Below, piece after piece: positions 1 through 4,759 of a DNA stretch of 5,116 nt. Origin of the DNA: Anaerolineales bacterium (lineage in GTDB: Bacteria > Chloroflexota > Anaerolineae > Anaerolineales > Villigracilaceae); the NCBI GenBank assembly GCA_016789205.1, contig JAEURF010000130.1:1-5116 (forward strand). The letters run 5' to 3'. The notes under the pieces were generated by a model, which did no database searches, was not told where the DNA came from, and was given only the letters and a program-made list of their open reading frames with translations. The first letter of the stretch is position 1, and each line of letters begins with the position of its first letter. A program made the position numbers and the translations under genes.

Positions 1-549
1 AAACACAAAATTGTTTCCCATGTTTGATGAAATGAACATCCACGCACATGCACCCGCCAACGCCACACCACCTGCAATGCCGTCAATGCCATCCATAAAA
101 TTATAGGCGTTGGTTAAACCGAGTATCCACAAAAACGTGATGATGATTCCGACCACGCCCAATTGCAATTCACCAAATAATGGAATGGTGACAGATTTGA
201 AATATCCCAACGCATAAATTGAAATTGCGGCGACAAGCCCTTGCACGATAAAACGAACTTTCGGTGAAAGCGATGAGACGTCATCTCGCCAACCTAAAAA
301 TGCGATGATGATTCCACAGAAGATATACACAATCGCATGATTTATTTCCGCTTCTTTCATTGACGTGATGGCTGTTCCTATTACCAACAAAACGATGGCT
401 AATCCCCCACCACGCGGAGTCGGCAACGCGTGTGAACTGCGTTCGTTGGGATGGTCTAGGATTTGTTTTTTGTGTGCGTAGTGGCGGATCATCCACACGC
501 CGATGGCGGAGAGGATGATGAGGAGGGTAAAGATGAAGATGGAAGTCAC
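1..549 (-). CDS. MraY/WecA/WbpL-type polyprenyl-phosphate glycan-1-phosphate transferase, N-terminal part (gene runs off window)
   Basis: Integral membrane enzyme of glycosyltransferase family 4. Family members move a sugar-1-phosphate from a UDP-sugar to undecaprenyl phosphate, the first lipid-linked step of O-antigen, teichoic acid or similar surface glycans. The 183 visible codons carry the family hallmarks: an N-terminal membrane helix (residues 3-20), the loop DHPNERSSHALPTPRGGG (32-49) typical of the WecA/WbpL/TagO branch, the paired acidic motif GWRDD (86-90), and NAYNFMDGIDGIAGG (147-161) with the DGxDG core. Several hydrophobic segments lie between them. The start is a GTG at 549; an in-frame stop lies shortly upstream and no ATG lies between, and this start gives a proper first helix, although no clear Shine-Dalgarno is seen. 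The gene begins 27 bp after the stop of the upstream hypothetical gene, so the two may be co-transcribed. The donor sugar cannot be told from sequence. Family assignment is secure; the exact branch is less so. Confidence 0.93.
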   Translation of the reverse strand, partial: MTSIFIFTLLIILSAIGVWMIRHYAHKKQILDHPNERSSHALPTPRGGGLAIVLLVIGTAITSMKEAEINHAIVYIFCGIIIAFLGWRDDVSSLSPKVRFIVQGLVAAISIYALGYFKSVTIPLFGELQLGVVGIIITFLWILGLTNAYNFMDGIDGIAGGVALAGACAWMFISSNMGNNFVF

Positions 550-576
550 GAGGGTGATTCTAAACGAGAAATGATT

Positions 577-1260
577 TTATAACTTCTTCTCTAATGGTTT
601 AGGAATATTGTTTTCAATTATATTCTTTAGCAACTCTTTTAATTGATACTCAGACTCAATTCCAGACAAAAAATGATAATTGTTTACAATCAATCTATCA
701 TGTGTTTTTAATCCACCATAATTATTTTCCCTAAATTCTTTCTTATAATGTTTTGACTTAATAAATGGCGAAAAGCTTGAAAACACCAACTCGATTTGGT
801 GAGCAGTAATCGGGCGCAAACTTAGAACTATATTATGCAATTCAAGAGGGAGTTTTTTGTCTTTCTTTGACAACTCATTATTAATATCGCCACTGTAATA
901 CGCGCCATGTAAATCCCAAAGATCCCTTCTACTTATTGTGTTATACGTTTGCAGAGAAATTTCAACAATCTTATTTTTACTTTTATAAAAAGTAAAAATA
1001 TGGTCCACATAGCCATCAGTTATTGACTCCTTTTTCACACTCCCTCTGTGATGGCTTGTGTCACTTAAAAAAGAAGAGCTAGCTTTCTTCCATTGAGATA
1101 ATTTAATTCCTGCTTTCCTCACTTCATGTAACGCCAACCGTCTGACACGATACAATCTTTCATATTGATTAAATTGCTGAAATTGCTTTTTAGCAATTTC
1201 TTCCTCTTCATTCTTTTCTTGTTTTCTATTCCATTCTCTCAAGACAGTTGCTAGTATCAT
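577..1260 (-). CDS. hypothetical protein, 5' end replaced by IS110 element A
   Basis: I do not recognise this protein. It has a strongly charged, probably helical N-terminal stretch rich in Lys, Glu and Gln, then a mixed region with tracts such as DGYVDHIFTFYKSKNKIVEISLQTY and NYHFLSGIESEYQLKELLKN, and a Lys-rich C-terminus ending KPLEKKL. No signal peptide or membrane helix is visible. The frame stays open into the IS left end as far as an ATG at 1326, but everything before about position 1239 on this strand is IS sequence antisense to its leader RNA, so the native start is missing. The start given (ATG at 1260) is simply the ATG nearest the junction; no ribosome binding site supports it. 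The gene may be a truncated remnant or may be expressed from a fused start. It ends 27 bp before the sugar transferase gene. AT-rich composition suggests acquired DNA. Confidence 0.55.
   Translation of the reverse strand: MILATVLREWNRKQEKNEEEEIAKKQFQQFNQYERLYRVRRLALHEVRKAGIKLSQWKKASSSFLSDTSHHRGSVKKESITDGYVDHIFTFYKSKNKIVEISLQTYNTISRRDLWDLHGAYYSGDINNELSKKDKKLPLELHNIVLSLRPITAHQIELVFSSFSPFIKSKHYKKEFRENNYGGLKTHDRLIVNNYHFLSGIESEYQLKELLKNIIENNIPKPLEKKL
1239..1252 (+). repeat. 14-bp direct repeat, left copy, at left boundary of IS110 element A
   Basis: TCAAGACAGTTGCT here is identical to 2411-2424. The two starts are 1172 bp apart, which sets the element length whatever the exact cut point. The last two bases, CT (1251-1252), are the inferred crossover core. 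A direct repeat this long is unusual for IS110, which normally shares only a short core; see the findings. Confidence 0.9.
1255..1260 (+). promoter_or_regulatory. -10 half (TATCAT) of the inferred circle-junction promoter
   Basis: TATCAT lies 2 bp inside the left end. In the integrated copy the hexamer 17 bp upstream is CATTCT (1232-1237), a poor -35. In an excised circle the right end would supply TTGACT (2404-2409) at a spacing of exactly 17 bp (15 bases of right end plus 2 of left end). The leader RNA's first stem starts at G1267, 7 nt after the -10, a natural start site. Known biology: IS110 circle junctions can rebuild a promoter that drives the bridge RNA. Assignment here is inference from spacing and sequence. 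Confidence 0.72.
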
Positions 1261-1266
1261 GGAATT

Positions 1267-1391
1267 GGACATGGCAGATCGACCGTCAGGAGGTCGAGAG
1301 AGACCGTCGTGCAGCCAGATCGCCATGTCCGCTCGTCAGGTGAGCCCGAACAGTTGAGAGGTCTAGAAGACCGAATACTAGCGTGGGCTCA
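1267..1391 (+). ncRNA. IS110 bridge RNA (target loop and donor loop) of element A
   Basis: Two bulged hairpins in a row. Target loop: outer stem GGACATGGC (1267-1275) with GCCATGTCC (1322-1330); inner hairpin GGTC (1292-1295) with GACC (1302-1305). Donor loop: outer stem TGAGCCC (1341-1347) with GGGCTCA (1385-1391); inner hairpin GGTCT (1360-1364) with AGACC (1368-1372). Donor guides: ACAGTTG (1350-1356) equals the right-end sequence 2416-2422 just before the core; ATACTAG (1375-1381) is the reverse complement of core plus left end, 1251-1257. Target guides at the same offsets from the inner hairpin (3 nt before, 2 nt after): ACCGTCA (1282-1288), and CGTGCAG (1308-1314), the reverse complement of 2423-2429, i.e. 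core plus attC flank. This is the layout known for IS621-type bridge RNAs, which the recombinase uses to align donor and target DNA. The exact 3' end is not defined and may extend towards the transposase start. Confidence 0.88.
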
Positions 1392-1418
1392 ACTCCATTA
1401 TACAAATCGGAGGCAGAA

Positions 1419-2366
1419 ATGGCAACTAGTAATGGAAAGTTCGTAGGAATAGATGTAGCCAAAGAGAAGTTAGATATAGCCTTGTTGGGAGAAAGCAAAG
1501 CAAAACAAGAAAAGAATAATGAAGAGGGAATAGCAAGGATAGTAGAGCAGATGAAAACACTCAGTCCAGAATTAATAGTGATAGAAGCGACGGGCGGATA
1601 CCAACGTGAGATAGTGATGGCGATATATGAAGCAGGCTTACCAGTGGCAGTCGTGAACCCATCGCGTGTGAGACAATACGCGCGTGCCAAAGGGCTGATT
1701 GCCAAAACCGACAAGCTAGACGCATTTGTATTAGCCGAATTTGGGGGACAAATGAAACCAAGACAATTTGAAGCCAAAAGTGAGAGTGGGCGATACCTAT
1801 CCGCTGTGTTAGTGAGGCGCAGACAAGTCGAAGAGATGCTCAAAGCCGAAAGAAACCGCCTGAGAACAGTACATCCAGACATGCGTGTCTCAATAGAGCG
1901 GATGATAAACACACTGAAAGAAGAAATGCAAGAGTTAGAAAGGGAATTAGAAAATTTCATGTCAAAGCATGAAGACTGGAATGAGCAAGAACAGATTTTG
2001 TGCAGTGCCAAAGGAGTTGGGCGAGTAACCGCGGCGACATTGTTAGCCGAGTTACCAGAACTAGGAAAATTAGACAGAAAGAAGATAGCGGCATTGGTGG
2101 GCTTGGCACCAATGAACTCAGATAGTGGCAAGAAACGTGGCTATCGAAAAACAAAAGGTGGACGAATGGAGGTGCGCAATGTCTTGTACATGTCAACTTT
2201 GGTAGCAACCAGATACAACCCCTTAATAAAAAAGCAATATCAAGAATTACTACAGCGTGGAAAAATCAAAAAAGTTGCCTTGACCGCTTGTATGCGAAAA
2301 TTCCTAACCATCTTGAATGCTATGATGCGAGACAAAACTCCATTCAGGTACACGCTTATTGCTTAA
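1419..2366 (+). CDS. IS110-family DEDD transposase (RNA-guided recombinase), element A
   Basis: A 315-residue recombinase that cuts and joins IS ends and target through a RuvC-like N-terminal domain and a C-terminal Transposase_20 domain. The four acidic residues are visible: D12 in FVGIDVAKEK, E56 in VIEATGGY, and D98 and D101 in TDKLDA. A charged helical, coiled-coil-like linker spans about residues 155-182. A helix-hairpin-helix segment (AKGVGRVTAATLLAELPELG, 197-216) leads into the C-terminal motif GLAPMNSDSGKKRGYRKTKGG (228-248); its Ser236 is the candidate nucleophile by analogy with IS621. The start chosen is ATG 1419, 5 nt after GGAGG (1409-1413). A GTG at 1383 in the same frame would overlap the bridge RNA and has no ribosome binding site. 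The length is near the short end of the family, and the gene looks intact and probably active. It needs the leader RNA in cis for donor and target choice. Confidence 0.96.
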   Translation: MATSNGKFVGIDVAKEKLDIALLGESKAKQEKNNEEGIARIVEQMKTLSPELIVIEATGGYQREIVMAIYEAGLPVAVVNPSRVRQYARAKGLIAKTDKLDAFVLAEFGGQMKPRQFEAKSESGRYLSAVLVRRRQVEEMLKAERNRLRTVHPDMRVSIERMINTLKEEMQELERELENFMSKHEDWNEQEQILCSAKGVGRVTAATLLAELPELGKLDRKKIAALVGLAPMNSDSGKKRGYRKTKGGRMEVRNVLYMSTLVATRYNPLIKKQYQELLQRGKIKKVALTACMRKFLTILNAMMRDKTPFRYTLIA

Positions 2367-2403
2367 CACAAACTGCTTTTTCCTTTATTGGTGGTTTTTG
2401 CTC

Positions 2404-2409
2404 TTGACT
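2404..2409 (+). promoter_or_regulatory. -35 half (TTGACT) of the inferred circle-junction promoter in the IS right end
   Basis: A near-consensus -35 hexamer 15 bp inside the right boundary and pointing outward. In the integrated element it faces the attC remnant, where the next 17 bp are followed by ACGCTT, not a -10. In a circle it would be joined to TATCAT with 17-bp spacing. It could also drive outward transcription if a neighbouring sequence supplied a -10, but none is seen here. Confidence 0.7.
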
Positions 2410-2410
2410 T

Positions 2411-2424
2411 TCAAGACAGTTGCT
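2411..2424 (+). repeat. 14-bp direct repeat, right copy, at right boundary of IS110 element A
   Basis: Identical to 1239-1252. It contains the left-donor sequence ACAGTTG followed by the CT core, both matched by the donor loop of the bridge RNA, so this copy is the true right end of the element. Confidence 0.9.
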
Positions 2425-2440
2425 GCACGCTTTGTTGGGC
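2423..2440 (-). other. attC-1: half of an integron recombination site, cut by IS110 element A
   Basis: Read on the minus strand this gives the R'' box GCCCAAC (2440-2434), then the unpaired spacer AAAGCGTGC and AG, after which the IS begins. It differs from the same part of attC-2 (3800-3783) at one base. It lies about 95 bp downstream of the lipoprotein gene stop, where a cassette's attC belongs. The L'', L' and R' boxes are absent on the other side of the IS, so about 100 bp of the site has been lost. Confidence 0.75.
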
Positions 2441-2535
2441 AACCTTGCACCTACCAGAACGCTGACTGAAAAAAACGACACAACCAACACGACTGAATTT
2501 TACTCGCAACTTTTCTTTTGCCATGTCTAAATGTT

Positions 2536-3624
2536 TTATGGTCGAGGAGTGGCGGTTCCACTGAGTAATACAAGTGCATTAATTACATCATACTCGTAGA
2601 TAGTGAGGATATATTCGTTTGAAGTGAAATCTTCGCCTTTAATTTTAAGTACTTTGTTGTCGCGCCATGAATCTGGGGACAAACTAATCTTATTAATAGT
2701 CAATAGAGTGTGAGTTTCTCTTGTTATCGCATCCCACACATATATTGATGAAGAAATCAAAAGTCCACCGTTATCACACTTTGTAGTAGAGAATGCAAGT
2801 TTTGTACCATCTGGTGACCAACTCAAGTCCATTACATTTTCTGCATCCAATTGCACAACCTCACCAGTATTTAAGTCAGTTACCAATACGCCATTTATGT
2901 CTGCTGCATATCGTCTACCTGTTTGTGAAAATGTGATTTCAATATACTCTGATGGACTAATAAGTGTTGTTACTTCACCTGTTTTCAGATTTAGGCGAAA
3001 AAGACCATTAACCCCATACCCTGTAAAGCAGTCGTTCCCACCAATATCAAAACTTAAGTAGGTTGAAAAGTAAAAATATCCTCCCTCAATATCCCAAAAT
3101 TCTTGAGTCAATGACCCCGATATTTCTTCTGCGCCTGCCATGCTAGGTGGTAGAAAATCTTTAGATTCTAAAACCCACATTACTCCATTGACACTATGAA
3201 CAATGGATATTTTATTTGATTTAATTCCGCAGACGGTAAAAGCCCAATTTTCATCAGGAGAAAGACTACCGATGAGGTTTTCCTCACCTCCACAATCTAC
3301 TGGAGGAAATTGTGCAACTTTGGTTACGATAACATCCCTTTTTACTTGCCATGCAGTCGCAGTAAGTATTTCTTGATACTCTGCTGTGAAATGTGCAGAT
3401 TGCTGGGTCGGTTCAATAGTCGGGGTTGATGTTGAATTAACTAAAACTGGTGATGGCGTGACAATCAAAGTTGATGAAATATTTTGCGTTGACGCTAATT
3501 GTTCTGTGTTTGTTGAAAAGTTTTCATTGCTAATAGGCGTATCGTTAAATGAAGAATTACAAGATGAAATCAGCAATAATACTAGCATGAAATATACTGC
3601 CATTAATCTATTTCTTCGCTTCAT
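2536..3624 (-). CDS. lipoprotein with beta-propeller-like repeats, gene-cassette cargo
   Basis: A 362-residue predicted lipoprotein. A basic start (MKRRNR) and hydrophobic helix lead to the lipobox ISSC, with the lipidated cysteine at residue 22. A Ser/Thr/Pro-rich linker (about 28-75, including TPSPVLVNSTSTPTIEPT) tethers the rest outside the membrane. The body carries TolB/WD40-like PD40 motifs: GSLSPDENWAFTV (119-131), then SWSPDGTKLAFS (268-279) followed by IYVWD (294-298); repeats such as LNLKTGEVTTL and TDLNTGEVVQL fit propeller blades. No catalytic residues are recognised, so a binding or surface role is possible but unproven. The start is ATG 3624, with AAGGAAG about 7 nt upstream; the in-frame ATG at 3690 lies inside attC-2 and would bury the signal peptide. 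The gene sits between attC-2 and the half attC-1, so it reads as an integron cassette. No promoter of its own is evident. Confidence 0.85.
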   Translation of the reverse strand: MKRRNRLMAVYFMLVLLLISSCNSSFNDTPISNENFSTNTEQLASTQNISSTLIVTPSPVLVNSTSTPTIEPTQQSAHFTAEYQEILTATAWQVKRDVIVTKVAQFPPVDCGGEENLIGSLSPDENWAFTVCGIKSNKISIVHSVNGVMWVLESKDFLPPSMAGAEEISGSLTQEFWDIEGGYFYFSTYLSFDIGGNDCFTGYGVNGLFRLNLKTGEVTTLISPSEYIEITFSQTGRRYAADINGVLVTDLNTGEVVQLDAENVMDLSWSPDGTKLAFSTTKCDNGGLLISSSIYVWDAITRETHTLLTINKISLSPDSWRDNKVLKIKGEDFTSNEYILTIYEYDVINALVLLSGTATPRP

Positions 3625-3678
3625 CCAGTTCTTCCTTTTTCGTATCCCATTTTTCAAGACGGCAATTGCTCTTTGGTT

Positions 3679-3800
3679 GCCCAACGGCACGCGTTAGTGG
3701 TTGGCGGGGAGAATACCACAAACAACGAATTCAAGATATTTGCACAAGGCTTCATTTTTCGCGCAGCCCACCCGCCAATCCACTGCACGCTTTGTTAGGC
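3679..3800 (-). other. attC-2: intact integron attC recombination site
   Basis: A 122-bp imperfect palindrome. On the minus strand: R'' GCCTAAC (3800-3794), spacer AAAGCGTGC, L'' AGTGGATTGGCGGG (3784-3771), a loop of about 60 nt, L' CCCGCCAACCACT (3708-3696), spacer, R' GTTGGGC (3685-3679). The L arms pair perfectly except for one extra A in L'' (T3779 on the plus strand), which corresponds to the extrahelical base that marks attC orientation. The boxes fit RYYYAAC and GTTRRRY. Orientation agrees with the genes: the site follows the membrane-protein stop (3857) and precedes the lipoprotein gene. An integrase would recombine it as a folded single strand; none is encoded here. A non-integron repeat family with the same fold is the main alternative. 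Confidence 0.8.
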
Positions 3801-3856
3801 GTTTTGTAATAAGCCAATGACTACTCTCAGTAACAAGCATTTCCTGTTTGGTGGCG

Positions 3857-4375
3857 CTATTTTAAATTAACGATCTCTGCCAATTGCTGGTTACTCAATC
3901 CTAAAGTTAAGATTTCACTGCCTTTGGAATGAATAACTGTGATGCCAAATATTTTGCCCAATTGAGGTCGGGAAAGTCGAGCTATGTCAATATCTTCAAA
4001 CTTGATTTCAACTCTTTCCCAAGCCAATCCCCACTTTGTTGCGCCATTTATCCTGTTGTTCGACACAACTATGTTGTAGTAAGGATATGCGGCTGGGGCT
4101 AAAGACAAGGATATGAGCAACAATATCCACGTGAAGTTGAATGGAAACTCTTTTCCGATAAGCCAGATTGTTAAGATGCCTGGGGATAATAAGATAAGAC
4201 TAAAAACAATCCAAGAAAGAACAAACCTGATTTTGCTAGGTTTCACTATTTGCGATTCTATACTGGTGTTTAATTTCTTTAAATTTCTTTGATAAATAGA
4301 ATAAATGCCACTAACAAAGATTCCTATTATGCCCGCAACTATGACGGCAACTAAACCATATACGAGAAATGTCAT
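3857..4375 (-). CDS. membrane protein with C-terminal PH-like domain, gene-cassette cargo
   Basis: A 172-residue protein of unknown function. Three hydrophobic helices are visible, at about residues 3-27, 51-73 and 81-98. The remaining 70 residues (YYNIVVSNNRINGATKWGLAWERVEI onward) alternate strands and a final helix (SNQQLAEIVNLK) in the manner of bacterial PH-like domains that follow membrane helices; this is a resemblance, not a firm assignment. The start is ATG 4375; a GGAG lies 12 nt upstream, rather far, so initiation may be weak. Together with attC-2 the gene forms one complete cassette of about 735 bp, from T4419 in attC-3 to G3685 in attC-2. That size and content are usual for cassettes of chromosomal integrons, which mostly carry uncharacterised small proteins. 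No promoter is evident. Confidence 0.75.
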   Translation of the reverse strand: MTFLVYGLVAVIVAGIIGIFVSGIYSIYQRNLKKLNTSIESQIVKPSKIRFVLSWIVFSLILLSPGILTIWLIGKEFPFNFTWILLLISLSLAPAAYPYYNIVVSNNRINGATKWGLAWERVEIKFEDIDIARLSRPQLGKIFGITVIHSKGSEILTLGLSNQQLAEIVNLK

Positions 4376-4413
4376 TGTTTGTAATTACTCCATCATCATC
4401 TCATTGGAAAAAC

Positions 4414-4531
4414 GCCTAACGGTTTGCGTTACTGGCGGGTGGGTGGGCGTGGACTCTGCTTGAGATGTCGAAAAAGCTCAAAGCCAGAAAACTGCTTGAA
4501 AAGGCGGAGATTCCCCACCCGTCCAGTGCAC
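4414..4531 (-). other. attC-3: attC site truncated by IS110 element B
   Basis: On the plus strand: GCCTAAC (4414-4420, complement of R'), spacer GGTTTGCGTT, L' arm ACTGGCGGGTGGG (4431-4443), a loop of about 70 nt, L'' arm CCCACCCGTCCAGT (4514-4527), then GCAC. The L arms pair perfectly apart from an extra T at 4522, 5 bases from the arm's outer end, exactly where attC-2 has its extra base. The expected spacer remainder and R'' box (as in GCTTTGTTAGGC of attC-2) are missing; from about 4532 the sequence is IS110 element B. The site is therefore interrupted at the same place as attC-1. Confidence 0.75.
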
Positions 4532-4596
4532 CCGAGCATGAAAGGAATTCATGTAAGCCAGCAGAAACAGACATGGGAGAAAGTATACTTCAAAGT

Positions 4597-4740
4597 GGCA
4601 GACAAGAAGCCGAACAAAAGCAATGGAGAGCGAATGCTCCCGAGGTGCACCGTGGTTGCCAATCACAATGATGTAAGAAATGGTGGCGCGTAGAGCGACC
4701 CCGATGAGGAAGCTATAAAAAAGAAGTGATTGGGTCTGCC
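4597..4740 (+). ncRNA. structured leader, candidate bridge RNA of IS110 element B
   Basis: An outer long-range stem joins GGCAGAC (4597-4603) to GTCTGCC (4734-4740). Inside it, CCAATCAC (4659-4666) pairs with GTGATTGG (4726-4733), enclosing a bulged hairpin (GGT at 4682-4684 with ACC at 4698-4700, and CGC at 4687-4689 with GCG at 4695-4697). A further hairpin GAGC-GAAT-GCTC lies at 4628-4639. This gives two looped domains upstream of the transposase, as expected for an IS110-group bridge RNA. GGTGCAC (4644-4650) is the reverse complement of GTGCACC at the left junction (4526-4532). The guides cannot be assigned fully because the right end is outside the window. A weak -10-like TATACT (4584-4589) lies just upstream but without a good -35. 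Confidence 0.5.
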
Positions 4741-4759
4741 CAAAAAGAAAGGAGCAGAC
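4734..4759 (+). promoter_or_regulatory. hairpin around the ribosome binding site of transposase B
   Basis: GTCTGC (4734-4739) can pair with GCAGAC (4754-4759), which ends directly before the ATG at 4760 and overlaps the last base of the AGGAG ribosome binding site (4750-4754). The same GTCTGC(C) is also the 3' half of the leader's outer stem with 4597-4603, so the two folds are mutually exclusive. That could couple RNA folding to transposase translation. This is inference from complementarity only. Confidence 0.4.

Larger units (their letters stand above)
1253..2424 (+). mobile_element. IS110-family insertion sequence (element A), complete, inserted into an attC site
   Basis: Complete 1172-bp element with a single DEDD transposase gene, no terminal inverted repeats, and a structured leader of about 165 nt before the transposase. 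Boundaries are ambiguous by up to 14 bp because of the flanking repeat; the CT core is assigned here to the right end. The right flank (2425-2440) continues as an attC half: 2423-2440 matches the intact attC-2 at 3783-3800 in 17 of 18 positions. The left flank is not the other half of that attC, so the insertion was accompanied or followed by loss of DNA. The leader pairs with both element ends and with the attC flank (see the ncRNA entry). Placement of the RNA upstream of the transposase fits the IS110 group rather than IS1111. The only stretch in the element not used is the short AT-rich tail 2367-2403. Confidence 0.88.

Noticed and set aside
281..496. 71-residue minus-strand open frame
   Set aside because: Alternative frame inside the sugar-phosphate transferase gene, whose own frame carries all the family motifs.
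1360..1372. GGTCT-AGA-AGACC hairpin as an intrinsic terminator
   Set aside because: No T tract follows; the hairpin is the inner stem of the donor loop.
1383..1418. Upstream GTG start for transposase A
   Set aside because: It lies inside the donor-loop stem of the bridge RNA and has no ribosome binding site, whereas ATG 1419 follows GGAGG at good spacing.
3625..3690. Start of the lipoprotein at ATG 3690
   Set aside because: It falls inside attC-2 and would place 22 residues before the signal peptide; ATG 3624 has its own ribosome binding site and gives a normal lipoprotein signal.
4537..4553. Palindrome CATGAA-AGGAA-TTCATG near the left end of element B
   Set aside because: A single short palindrome near an IS end; no second copy or guide match in the window, so no function can be assigned.
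4584..4589. TATACT as a full promoter for element B's leader
   Set aside because: No acceptable -35 at 16-18 bp upstream, so it is only mentioned as a weak -10-like match.
4465..4671. Open frame starting MSKKLKARKLLEKAEIPH on the plus strand
   Set aside because: It lies in the loop and L'' arm of attC-3 and runs across the junction into the leader of element B; no ribosome binding site, and the other open frames here are overlapping shadows.
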